The notes beneath the pieces were generated by a model that ran no database searches, was not told the DNA's origin, and was given only the letters and a program-made list of their open reading frames with translations. This document shows, in pieces, positions 1-14,153 of a stretch of 64,000 bases of DNA (the stretch's first letter is position 1; the number at the start of each line of letters is the position of its first letter). Made by a program: the position numbers and the translations under genes. Location: contig OV050030.1 in NCBI GenBank assembly GCA_920105625.2, forward strand, positions 182,346,315-182,410,314, written 5' to 3'. This DNA is from Clusia tigrina (lineage: Eukaryota > Arthropoda > Insecta > Diptera > Clusiidae).

Positions 1-1840
<1,840 letters not shown>

Positions 1841-2034
1841 TGTGAGGACGGAAAATACTACAAGTATTTTCCGCACACAGAACTTATACCCAGCATGCAA
1901 CATCCCACAGCCTAACAACAAGTAACCACCTCCCACGCTAAATGCAACAACAATACATTTACGCACAGACGATCTGACCAATAAGCGTAAAGGATTTAAT
2001 GATCTCAGAAACGTAACGTGTTATACTGAACACT

Positions 2035-2440
2035 ACAGCGACCAAAGCGAAAAACAAGAGAGAAACACACACAACACATTCAGCAGGCGGAGTACAAATA
2101 CATATTTATAACAACAACAACAACAGTACAGCGACCGAAGGCGGAACATGGAGAAACAGAAACACGTCAACCGATCGCAAGCGCAAAGCAGTAAACAGGC
2201 GGAGTACAAATAAATATTTATAACAACAACAACAACAGTACAGCGACCGAAGGCGAAACATGGAGAAACAGAAACACGTCAATCGATCGCAAGCGCAAAG
2301 CAGTAAACAGGCAGAGTGCAAACCAATCTCTGCAACAACAACAACACTACAGCGACCGAAGGCGGAGCACGGATGACAACGAGAGCGCACAACACATACG
2401 CGAACCGATCGCAAACGCAAAGCTGTAAACAGGCAGAGTA
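2035..2440 (+). repeat. ~110-bp tandem repeats in LTR U3
   Basis: Units begin with ACAGCGACC(A/G)AAG at about 2035, 2128, 2240 and 2349 and include runs of CAA and the motif CGATCGCAA. The second LTR has only three units (about 6158, 6245, 6354), which accounts for most of its 123-bp shorter length. Copy number has therefore changed since the two LTRs were made identical. These U3 repeats could hold enhancer-like sites, but that is not shown. Confidence 0.8.
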
Positions 2441-2632
2441 CGAAGAAATGTTTCTACAACAACAACAACACGACAAATAACAGCAGCGATCAGGCCACAC
2501 TACTGCAAGCAACAACTCTGCTGGACAACTAGAGGTATTACAACAAGGTGGTTAACCAGCAGAAGTTGAAGGTGGCCTAAGGACAACTGGACCACAATAA
2601 CAACAAGCACTGATCCCATGGCAAGCTTTCGC

Positions 2633-2640
2633 TATATAAG
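2633..2640 (+). promoter_or_regulatory. LTR TATA box
   Basis: TATATAAG lies between CTTTCGC and CGAAGCG, so the box sits inside a short inverted repeat (CTTCGC/GCGAAG type). About 20-25 bases on, ACAGTGAGG (from 2654) is a plausible initiator. The same arrangement recurs at 6638-6645 in the second LTR. It would drive transcription into R, U5 and gag. Confidence 0.65.
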
Positions 2641-2760
2641 CGAAGCGAACCGGACAGTGAGGCACTCTCCGATCCAGCAGCAGTCAGGCAAGACACACCG
2701 CAGCAAGACTCCAGCACCAGTAGCACCAAGGTAAAGTATACTCTTTACGACACAAGACTA

Positions 2761-3108
2761 GACTTATACCAACGCTAAGACCGCCCCACGAGTTTATGGT
2801 TCTACCGATTCTCGTGGTGACTTATACTAACGCTAAGACCGCCCCACGAGTTTATGGTTCTACCGATTCTCGTGGTGACTTATACCAACGCTAAGACCGC
2901 CCCACGAGTTTATGGTTCTACCGATTTTCGTGGTGACTTATACTAACGCTAAGACCGCCCCACGAGTTTATGGTTCTACCGATTCTCGTGGTGACTTATA
3001 CCAACGCTAAGACCGCCCCACGAGTTTATGGTTCTACCGATTCTCGTGGTGACTTATACTAACGCTAAGACCGCCCCACGAGTTTATGGTTCTACCGATT
3101 CTCGTGTA
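2761..3108 (+). repeat. Six 58-bp hairpin repeats in LTR
   Basis: Six near-perfect 58-bp units start at 2761, 2819, 2877, 2935, 2993 and 3051. Each contains CCACGAG and its complement CTCGTGG about 20 bases apart, so each can fold into a stem-loop. Units alternate ACC and ACT near the front (TATACC, TATACT), which suggests growth by duplication of a two-unit block. A diverged seventh unit with GCGAG/CTCGC arms follows at about 3109-3170. The second LTR has the same array from 6763. Confidence 0.9.
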
Positions 3109-3340
3109 GACTAATACGTACGTACAGCACCGCGAGTTTATGGTCCTACCGATTCTCGCGGAGACTAGCACTGCCAACCGCGACCACACAGACGAGGCCC
3201 CAAGCGACTAGCAAGTCCAATTATTTAAGTGAATTAAATTAGCAGAGTAAAATCATTTAATTCTAATTAATTTCATCCAAACTAATAAATTAATATAAAT
3301 TAAATTAGTAATTAAATTATAAACAATTGTAACTAAGTTA

Positions 3341-3346
3341 AATAAA
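3341..3346 (+). terminator. LTR polyadenylation signal
   Basis: AATAAA lies about 100 bp before the LTR end, in an AT-rich stretch downstream of the TATA box, as expected for the R region. The second LTR repeats it at 7342-7347. Confidence 0.6.
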
Positions 3347-3448
3347 GTATACCACATATAAGTACACGCCCGCTTTTTAACATTAATTTCTGTATACGAC
3401 CCCTGGAACCCGCTGAGTTTTACCCCAGCCGAAATAGAGTCGTTACAG

Positions 3449-3466
3449 TGGCGCCCGAGCAGGGAC
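3449..3466 (+). promoter_or_regulatory. Primer-binding site (tRNA-Lys type)
   Basis: TGGCGCCCGAGCAGGGAC begins two bases after the LTR end. Apart from one A-to-G difference, which can still pair as G-U, it matches the 18-base site complementary to the 3' end of a lysine tRNA. It marks the start of minus-strand DNA synthesis and fixes the element as plus-strand. The same site follows the second LTR at 7450-7467. Confidence 0.8.
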
Positions 3467-3619
3467 TTTCAAAAGAAATTCAATGCATCAGATTTTAAAA
3501 ACAAAGTGATAAACAACTACGTCGATCTACGCAGTCACGCAGAGGAGTGTCGAATCAGCACCAGCTTGAAACACACGCACACACCCATTGTCTTCATCAT
3601 CATCTAAGACGAGCACAGG

Positions 3620-5969
3620 ATGGTGAAAACAAGTTGGTTGTGTTTGCTATACAAGGAGGAGCTGGTGATTTTTGCCGAAGAATTCGGTTTGGAGGCTACA
3701 GGTACCGTGGAGGAACTCCGTAAGCGACTATCAGAGTTCTTCACTGAGACAGACCTGACTCAAGATCAGCAAAACCGTCTAGAGAAGCTACAATCCATGT
3801 ACGTTAGGAGCACGTCACCAAGGCTGGCTACGTCCATAGTTACCCGCGAAACGCTGGAAGTGGACAGGCCAGGGACATTCACAGGTGCAATACCAAAGGC
3901 ATGGGATACAGAGTTTCAGAGAACATCACAGCATCACGCTGTAGCACCAACAGGCGTGGAACAAACGCACAGCGTAACTGCACCATACGCAGCCATCGTT
4001 GACCAGGTGAGGAAGTGGTCTCTTAACTTTGACGGAGGGCGTGATCCGTTAGCATTTATAGAACGAGTCGAGGAATTAGCAGAAGTGTACGACATAAATA
4101 AGAATTTCCTCCCGCGTACTATGCCAGAACTGTTGAGAGAGCGCGCACTTATGTGGTACAGGAACAACAATCGTGCGTGGCGCGATTGGACCTCGTACAG
4201 AAGAGACTTTCTTAAGTTCTTCCTACCGGCCCGCTACATGGAGAAACTCGAAGTCCAGATTCGACAGCGTTACCAGAGTCCTAGAGAAGCGTTCAAGCAG
4301 TATGTGGTTGAACTGTAGAATCTTATGCGGCAAGTGGATTATTCAGAAGAGCAGAAACTGGAAAGAATCTTCCAGAACAGCCTGCTACAATTCCAGTTAT
4401 ACATACGCCGTAGAGATTTCGAATCGCTACAAGAGCTGGTAGAGATGGTCGAAGATTTGGAGTGTATTCGGGGAGGAGACGAACTACTAACAATGCCACA
4501 CACAGAACGGAGAAGAGAGCAAGGTCCACCACGAGAGGTACGGAATCGTCAGGTGACGCTAGAGAGCAGAGCGGCACCCATAGATCCAAGAACAGCCTGC
4601 AGGCGTTGTGGCCAAAATGGTCATATAGCTCGCCAATGTCGCAACGCGCAGATATTGTTTTGTTGGGAGTGCGGGCGTAGGGACGTACGGACGATCGAGT
4701 GCTGCAAGCAGAGAGAACCACCCCACCGAAGACTACAATCAGGAGCACAGCACAGATCAGAACAGCGGCATCAAACCTCACAATTGGAAAAAGCATTGCA
4801 CTGTGTCGGGCAATGAATCTGCGCCACCGTTTCCGTAGGCACAGAAACCATCACCGCGACACTGGACACAGGTGCAACTAACAGTTTTGTGAGCAGAGAG
4901 CTAGTACGAAAGCTACGCGCTTCCACCAGCAAATTGGGAAAATCCCATACTAGAGTGCGTATGGCAGACGGCAATATTTCAGGCAGAGACGTGTGTGACG
5001 AATGTAAGGCTTGGAGAGAAGGCATGCATGGTCATGCCGGACTCCAGTGATGATCTGCTCCTGGGAATAGACTTCATGACAAGCCTGGGAACAACATTGA
5101 AATGCAGTGATCAGGAGATCACATTGGGACCTCATAACAGTTGCGTGCAACCCCGAGAAATTGCAACGTGCACGACAATTCGTGTTGAAAATCTCCCTCA
5201 TTTCAATGCACCCCATTTCAAGAAGCACACCAACGCCAGAAATTATAAGCAACAGACGCACCGCAAAGAATACACAGAAAAGCAACGCATTCGAAAACAC
5301 ACACCACCAGGAACAAATATAACTCATGCAAACGAATTCACCTGCCACGGAATATGCCGAGCGAAAGCGGACAACGTATCCCACAAAGGCATAGAGAGAA
5401 GGACCTCCCAGGAATCAACACATGGACCTCGGAAAAAGGACGCGAGCGCACCCCAGAGCGAGAAGGTCGCACACCGAAGGCGACCCACCATCAGAGCAAT
5501 CAGCGTACCTACTAGATCATCACCAGTGACAAACAGCCGAGACATACCACGTAGACACAACGACAGATCAAGGGACAACCAGGGTGCAATCGAGTGCACC
5601 AACAAGAGCAGAAGCGACGACAAGAGAGACAAACGTAACTCCAAAAGCCACCACAGCAAAAGAATTAAACAATGGAACGGGGCTACATGGAGAACGCCAA
5701 CAGAGAAACGAATGCCAATCACAGGCGACTCAGCGATACGATTGAATGCCACACCCGGGGAAAACCTCTACTTCCACAACGTAGCCGAACTCAGGGGACC
5801 CAAGGCAGATAGCTTACCAGCGACACTAGTGGCAGATACGATAGCCACTCTGAAGGAAAGCCCAGCCAAGAGGAAACGCCTGCGCTTTCAAGGAACTCCG
5901 TACCGAGTAGTACTATACCGCGGAGAAGCATCCGTTCTCTTCCGTCCGCAAAGTAGGGAGGAAGTGTGA
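3620..5969 (+). pseudogene. gag-protease of pol-less LTR element (broken)
   Basis: From ATG 3620 one frame runs as a retroelement gag. The N-terminus (residues ~13-40) resembles a SAP-like helix pair, followed by a capsid-like region. A zinc knuckle, CRRCGQNGHIARQC, lies at 4598-4639. The frame is cut by TAG at 4316-4318 and TGA at 4814-4816. It continues into an aspartic protease with catalytic DTGATNS (4865-4885). Near 4994 it shifts to another frame that carries the protease C-terminal part (LLLGIDFM). After that the frame stays open through a basic, low-complexity region until a stop inside the next LTR (5967-5969). There is no reverse transcriptase, RNase H or integrase, so this copy is non-autonomous. 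Confidence 0.8.
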
Positions 5970-7448
5970 GGACGGAAAATACTACAAGTATTTTCCGCAC
6001 ACAGAACTCATACCCAGTATGCAACATCCCACAGCCTAACAAAAGTAACCACCTCCCACGCTAAATGCAACAACAAAACATTTAAGCACAGACGGTCTGA
6101 CCAAGAAGCGTAAAGGATTTAATGATCTCAGAAACGTAAAGTGTTATACTGAACACTACAGCGACCAAAGCGAAAAACAAGAGAGAAACACACACAACAC
6201 ATTCAGCAGGCGGAGTACAAATAAATATTTATAACAACAACAGTACAGCGACCGAAGGCGGAACATGGAGAAACAGAAACACGTCAACCGATCGCAAGCG
6301 CAAAGCAGTAAACATGCAGAGTGCAAACCAATCTCTGCAACAACAACAACACTACAGCGACCGAAGGCGGAGCACGGTTGACAACGAGAGCGCACAACAC
6401 ATACGCGAACCGATCGCAAGCGCAAAGCTGTAAACAGGCAGAGTACGAAGAAATGTTTCTACAACAACAACAACACGACAAATAACAGCAGCGATCAGGC
6501 CACACTACTGCAAGCAACAACTCTGCTGGACAACTAGAGGTATTACAACAAGGTGGTTAACCAGCAGAAGTTGAAGGTGGCCTAAGGACAACTGGACCAC
6601 AATAACAACAAGCATTGATCCCATGGCAAGCTTTCGCTATATAAGCGAAGCGAACCGGACAGTGAGGCACTCTCCGATCCAGCAGCAGTCAGGCAAGACA
6701 CACCGCAGCAAGACTCCAGCACCAGTAGCACCAAGGTAAAGTATACTCTTTACACAAGACTAGATTTATACCAACGCTAAGACCGCCCCACGAGTTTATG
6801 GTTCTACCGATTCTCGTGGTGACTTATACTAACGCTAAGAATGCCCCACGAGTTTATGGTTCTACCGATTCTCGTGGTGACTTATACCAACGCTAAGACC
6901 GCCCCACGAGTTTATGGTTCTACCGATTCTCGTGGTGACTTATACTAACGCTAAGCCCGCCCCACGAGTTTATGGTTCTACCGATTCTCGTGGTGACTTA
7001 TACCAACGCTAAGACCGCCCCACGAGTTTATGGTTCTACCGATTCTCGTGGTGACTTATACTAACGCTAAGACCGCCCCACGAGTTTATGGTTCTACCGA
7101 TTCTCGTGTAGACCAATACGTACGTACAGCACCGCGAGTTTATGGTCCTACCGATTCTCGCGGAGACTAGCACTGCCAACCGCGACCACACAGACGAGGC
7201 CCCAAGCAACTAGCAAGTCCAATTATTTAAGTGAATTAAATTAGCAGAGTAAAATCATTTAATTCTAATTAATTTAGCCAAACTAATAAATTAATATAAA
7301 TTAAATTAGTAATTAAATTATAAACAATTGTAGCTAAGTTAAATAAAGTATACCACATATAAGTACACGCCCGCTTTTTAACATTAATTTCTGTATACGA
7401 CCCCTGGAACCCGCTGAGTTTTACCCCAGCCGAAATAGAGTCGTTACA
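5965..7448 (+). repeat. Second LTR of the gypsy-type element (1484 bp)
   Basis: Same TGTGAGG start and GTTACA end as the first LTR. It carries TATATAAG at 6638-6645, six hairpin units from 6763 and AATAAA at 7342-7347. It lacks one ~110-bp repeat. It is the 3' LTR of the gag-protease unit, but a primer-binding site and leader follow it (7450-7617), so it also serves as the 5' LTR of a second unit. That tandem arrangement usually arises by recombination between LTRs of related elements. Confidence 0.88.
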
Positions 7449-8211
7449 GTGGCGCCCGAGCAGGGACTTTCAAAAGAAATTCAATGCATCAGATTTTAAA
7501 AACAGAGTGATAAACTACTACGTCGATCTACGCAGTTACGCAGAGGAGTGCCGAATCAGCACCAGCTTGAAACACACGCACACACCCATTGTCTTCATCA
7601 TCATCTAAGACGAGCACTAAGCCGGACTAGTGAATATATATTTATATATCTAGAGAATATATATTTATATATCTCTTTTCCTGCTAACACATCGCGCAAG
7701 TAGGTACCTTAGGAACGTTGCCGCACAGACGCCACGAGACTAGAAAACATTACCAACGGACACACACACACACAAGCGCTGCATTTACTACTTTAATCCA
7801 CTCTCATAATAAACCAGAGTTTGTTCGTGAGCGTTAGAAACGGTGGAAGTTGTTTGTCAATCCACCACCGTTGAAACGAAAGACTAAAGGCACAGACCGA
7901 AACATTAAGAAGAACTGAGTTTGGTACGAACGCTGGGTTTTTCAATCCGCCTTCATAGAAAACCAGGACTTGCTTCTCAGAGTCAAACCGGTGGAAGTGG
8001 TTTTTCAATCCACCACCGTTGAGACTGGAGACAGGACAGCACAGCACCAAGTTCAGGGCGGCCTTCATAAAGCCCATCATTTTTTGTAATAACGTGTAAG
8101 CCTAGTGATAAGAATAAAGATTGAATAAGGAAAACTGAAACCCGAGTAATTTTCTGTATACGACCCCTGGAACCCGCTGAGTTTTACCCCAGCCGAAATA
8201 GAGTCGTTACA
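7449..8211 (+). mobile_element. Second, gene-less LTR unit with variant LTR tail
   Basis: After the primer site the leader copies 3467-3617 closely, then departs at about 7618 into unrelated sequence. That sequence holds two inverted-repeat blocks (CGGTGGAAG with CCACCACCG, about 7829-7870 and 7990-8019) and AATAAA at 8113-8118. From about 8149 it rejoins the standard LTR end, terminating GTCGTTACA at 8211. The part from about 7618 to 8211 looks like a different LTR that shares only the U5 end with the flanking ones. No reading frame of the element remains here. Confidence 0.65.
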
Positions 8212-9597
<1,386 letters not shown>

Positions 9598-11220
9598 GTA
9601 ATTTTTCTAAGATTACACGACTACATTTACATATCTAGGTAATTTCCTCAGCCACTGCCACGAATATTTTGAATGTTCACAGCATGCAATAAGATGTTAT
9701 TAAAACAGGTGTAAGGTGTATATCCTTTTGAGGCAACTTGTAGAGAGAAGCTTTAGTAGGCTCCTCGCCAAGCAGTTCGGGTGATTTTCCAATGTAATAG
9801 CGCAGGTTTTGTAGGTGTTCACCACTTCATTCTCAATCGTGGGTATATTCCGGTCACGGTGGATGTTTATGTTCCTCAAGTACCATGGAGCGTCGATAAT
9901 CACTCACAAAATTTTCGATTGGAGGCGTTGGAGTTTCTCCCTATTTGACGGACACGCGGTGCCCCACAATTGAATCCCATATATCCATACAGGCTTAATG
10001 ATACTAGTATAAATTAGTACCTTAAAATATAAGATGTGAAGGTTTTTTTTGTAGCCAGTTTAGGTTATGGAGTTTCAATTTGATCTGAGCACACTATGAG
10101 TCAATTTGTTTAGTCCAGTTTATTCGTCTGTCTCAGTGGATTCCCAGGTAATTTATATCAGAATGTTCTGGAACATTTTGAGCAATGATGCGAATGGACC
10201 CCCGTGTAACTCCATAAGGCAAATGTTAGGTGTGCACATTAACCTTCGTTGACCTTTATTCTCCATTTGTTAAGCCACTGTTCAATAGACAGTACGTGGC
10301 TCTGTGGCCATTGCGAGCATTGAAGATGGGAGTTGTTTGTATTCAGTATGGCGGTATTATCGGCAAATGTGAATATAGCCGTGTGATCGGAAGTTGGCAT
10401 GTCAGCTGTAAAAAGCAAATACGGCAGCTGTACAAGCCTTGAGGTCAAAGAAGTCGGAGGTAGTGCGTTGAGATCAAAGAAGTCGGAGGTAGAGTCACCT
10501 TGGCTTACCATAAATTTTCTGCCTTTAAATTTCTTTGGAAGAATTTCTTTAAGTTAACATATGAGCCCTCCGTGCAACACCTTGTCAAGGAATTCAGCAG
10601 AGCGGTATTTCTATTGTTCGAATGGTGAGAATATAACACTTACTATGCGATGAACTTCCTGTATCGTTTCATTCTTTTCGCGGAAGCCGAACTGTTATTG
10701 GGTAAATATATTGGTTTATTTATATACCTGAAGACCTTCCGATGAACTATTTTTTCGAAGATTTTAGTTAAACCTGTGTAACCTTCTTTTTCTGACTTTG
10801 GGATAATTATTTTTATAGAAAACTTCCAGCACTGAGGATAGTGCCCAGAGCGTAAAATAGCGTTGAATACTGTGACTAAGTGAGAAACACCTATATTAGG
10901 TAATTATTTTATCATGTCTGCTCATATCTGATCCATTCCTGTTGCTCTTTTAAGATTTAAGTCTTAAATGATGTTAGTTACCTCCTTCCTTGAAGTTTTC
11001 AGGCGCTCTCTGTTTCCACTACTCGGAATTACACGAGGTTCAAACGATATAATGGGGGGATGTGGACAGAAGACATTACTCAGGTGATATGCGAAGGCAG
11101 TCCATTTTTCATCATCGCTTTCAGCTCAAGAGCCATTATCTTTACGAAAGGGTGACTTATATTTGTACTGGTCCTTTGAACTTCCTAGTAACACGACACA
11201 ATGAATGCTTATTGCTTATT
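9598..11220 (-). pseudogene. Jockey-like LINE, RT part (copy C2, decayed)
   Basis: Minus-strand remnant of the same family as 1-964. Recognisable pieces are the C-terminal segment (9700-9903), an RT segment with FADNTAILNT in place of the usual FADD (10239-10511) and upstream RT blocks to about 11060. From 10632 it extends beyond what copy C1 shows, because C1 is cut by the window edge. Many stops and shifts are present, and it cannot make a working enzyme. The upstream boundary near 11220 is approximate. Confidence 0.75.
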
Positions 11221-11299
11221 GCTTATATAATAATTACATTAAATTTCAAAATTCCGAGTTTAAAAATTGATGAGTTATTAAATCCGTTGGTGTAGGGCG

Positions 11300-13385
11300 T
11301 TCATTTCACAGCTGTCGTATCTCAAGATTTGAGTGCAATGCTAGTCGGTGTGTGTTCTTTCTGCTACATATGAGGGTAATTTTTTGTACAGTGTCAATGT
11401 TGAGATCACGGTGAATAGCGTCATTGGGTATATACCATATAGCATGGGTGATTGTGCGTGGTGTTTTTGATTGTAGTCGTTGTATGATATTTACGCTAGA
11501 TCTGCTTGCATTGTCCCAAATTTCTATTCCATACCTCCATTAGGGCATGATTATTTTCCTATAGATCAGGATTTTATTTGTTGGGGAAAGATTCGATTAT
11601 TTTCCTAATAGCCTTTACAGTTGTCTGAATCTATTTTTTTACTTCGTTCCTCTTTATATTATGTGCTGTTTCCATAATAGTTTTCCATCAATTGTCATAC
11701 CGAGGTATTTATCTTTAGTGTTAATCTTAATCTGGTCTTTATTTATGGTTAAATGCAATGACTTAGTCCTCCTATTAGTGTGAATGGCTTGTATAGTCTT
11801 GTCGCCATTTATTTTGATTCTTCACTTTCCAAACCAAGATAAAGTTTTGTCAAGTATTTGTTGGACCTTTTTTGCAGCTATAGCCAAATCTTTATGCTAT
11901 ACAAGCAGAACAGTATTGTCAGCAAATTTTGCTATCATGTTGTCATCTGATATAGGTATAGGGATATCAGCTGTATATAAGACATATAGTATTAGTCCTA
12001 GTACAATCCCTTGTGGTACTCCGGCCTCCAAATTTATAATATCGGAGCATTCCTTATCATAATTGACATAGAAATATCGGTTTTTGATGTATCAAACTGC
12101 CACGCAAGTATTTTTTTTTTGTCAATTTCAGTTGCGCTATCTTATGCGTTACTCTATGAACGTGTTTACGTCTGAAACCGAACTGATGGCAAGGAATTAT
12201 TTTTCTTCTTTCTAAGATGGGCTCCAGGCGATCAAAAAGCAATTTTTCAAAATTGTTTGATAAAGTTGGTAGTAAGCTGATAGGTCTGTACGATATGGCG
12301 ACTGCGGGGTCCTTATTGGGTTTTTTGAATAGTACGGGATACCACTTTCGCGTTATAATTGAATGAAATAAATGCCTAATGTATATAAGTGCATTATCAG
12401 GCAGTTCTTTTAGAATTTGACCTGTAAGTCCATCATATCCAGGAGATTTTTTTGCTTTAATTTCTGTGATGATTATAGCTTGTATTTCCTTCTTCGTTAC
12501 TTTTTTGTTTTTTATTATTGGTTGTATCAGCTGCGACAATTATTTGGTCATTCATTTCAATAGTAAATGTTTTTCGGAAGTGATCAGACAATACTTTGGC
12601 GTTGTCTAAATGAGTTCGAGCTCACGTTTTGTCTGGAGTTTTGAGTGGCACTTGATGTAAAATTGTATTGGCGGTTTGTTTGGTAGCTTTCCACAACGAG
12701 TAGTTGTAAGTCCTTTTGGATCCTAAATTCGGTAAGTAGTTTTCTGGTTTGTCATCTTTGTCACATTTTAACATTTCTTTTAAATGTCTAGTTAATTGGT
12801 TTAATTTATTTTTCTCCGCTGGTGACCGTGAGAGTTTCCAATGTCTTCTCAGTTTCCTCTTTTTTCTGAAACTTTCCTTGATTATTGTGGGAATACTGTA
12901 TTCCTTATTCATGATTTTTGTAGCTGGTGTAGAACTAGTTGCAGCGTAAATAATATTATCATTTAAATATGCCACTACTCTGCCAGTTTCTTCATCGTTT
13001 TTCAATGAGATGTTTATGTTAAGTCTTTTGGGAAAAAGTCATTGTGGGAAAAAGGTTCCAATCCGTCAGTTTATTATGAATATTTGTTGATCTATAGTAT
13101 ATTAGGGGAGAACTATGTAATGTCAATACAACTGAAGAATGGTCAGATGAGAGCGAGAACTTTTATTGAATAGTCAGATGCTCGTGCCTAATGCGTTTTA
13201 TTAATAAGAAGTCTATTAGATCAGGTCTTTTTCCCTTTTCACTCGGTCAGTAGCTTGGTTCTCCAATGCATATGAAGTTGCTTTTAGTTTCATTTATTGC
13301 GTCAGAAAGTTGTCTTCCTTTTGCTTTTGTAATTCTTGATCCCCAAATTATATTTTTTGCGTTAAAGTCCCCTCCCGCAATATAT
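11300..13385 (-). pseudogene. Jockey-clade LINE ORF2 (APE-RT), 5'-truncated and broken
   Basis: Minus-strand pieces in order are the end of an endonuclease domain (AGGDFNAKNIIWGSR, near 13300-13380), a linker with basic helices (12622-13005), RT fingers and palm with KSPGYDGLT and SYRPISLLPT (12057-12539), then FADNTVLL near 11920 and the C-terminal RNP region to about 11300. The catalytic FADD is FADN. The 5' end stops abruptly inside the endonuclease at about 13385, as expected of incomplete reverse transcription. It is a different family from copies C1/C2, judging by the divergence of shared blocks. Confidence 0.75.
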
Positions 13386-13833
13386 CGGCTTAAAAGAGTT
13401 TTAAGATACTCCCGATATTTAAGTAAAGTAAAGGACCACGGAAAAGTGATGCAGTGGTACATAAAGTGCTTGCAGCTGGAAGATAGTTCTAATGAGTGAA
13501 ACGGACGAGAAAAATTACATAGTACTGACAACATAGAGTGGATGTAAACACTAAAATACAACCATTCGCGGACACTGATGACTGGAAAATCTTTCCTTGT
13601 GAGAACTGATAGAAAACAAACGAACAAACTGAGTAGCAGTTCGCAACGATTGTTCAGAACTTACACAAACAAAATTAACTAACTAGTAATCAATCTTATT
13701 ATTCAAAGTGTTGAATATATCTAATTCTGCCTCATATAATTAAAATTGAGTGTTTTCTTTAAATAAAAACAGAGTTTATTCAAGAAAAGTTACTCAGAAT
13801 CCATATTATAATATACTTAATATAATATACTCG

Positions 13834-13837
<4 letters not shown>
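13386..13837. other. Interval without recognisable gene
   Basis: About 450 bp between the truncated LINE and the next TA array. The only longer frame fuses LINE sequence to non-repetitive DNA. I see nothing else. Confidence 0.35.
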
Positions 13838-14018
<181 letters not shown>

Positions 14019-14153
14019 GCTACAATTCATTCTGCGGACGAAGATAATTCAGATTTTATTGGAATTTCTGAAAGACCTTTAAATACATTAAGAAGACAAT
14101 TTGTGTTCAAAAAATCTGAGATCAATATTAAAGAAATTCAAAAAATTTGGTGA
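14019..14153 (+). pseudogene. gypsy pol scrap (RNase H-integrase linker)
   Basis: A 44-codon open stretch beginning [15 protein letters not shown] and ending in TGA. The ATIHS-A/E-E phrase also occurs at the same place in two other pol frames of this window: just upstream of the integrase at 16337-17479 and at the start of the 21859-23163 frame. This is therefore a fragment of an errantivirus-like pol between RNase H and integrase. It starts exactly where the TA array ends. Confidence 0.55.

Larger units (their letters stand above)
1841..3447 (+). repeat. 5' LTR of gypsy-type element (1607 bp)
   Basis: The LTR begins TGTGAGGACGG and ends GTCGTTACA, directly before a primer-binding site. A second copy lies at 5965-7448 (1484 bp), nearly identical except for one missing repeat unit. 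It is long for a gypsy LTR; a long LTR plus a lysine-tRNA primer site recalls the Osvaldo/Ulysses group, which is an inference. Landmarks are a TATA box near 2633, a polyadenylation signal AATAAA at 3341-3346, about four ~110-bp CAA-rich repeats (2035-2440) and six 58-bp hairpin repeats (2761-3108). Confidence 0.9.

Noticed and set aside
2106..2515. Cys-rich minus-strand frames in the LTR (repeated at 6156-6520)
   Set aside because: Shadows of the CAA-rich U3 tandem repeats; they recur in both LTRs and carry no domain.
2761..3170. CRISPR-like array of regular repeats
   Set aside because: The units are contiguous without variable spacers and lie inside an LTR of a eukaryotic retroelement.
7793..8080. 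95-codon minus-strand frame in the second LTR unit
   Set aside because: It runs across inverted-repeat blocks of a variant LTR and has no recognisable domain.
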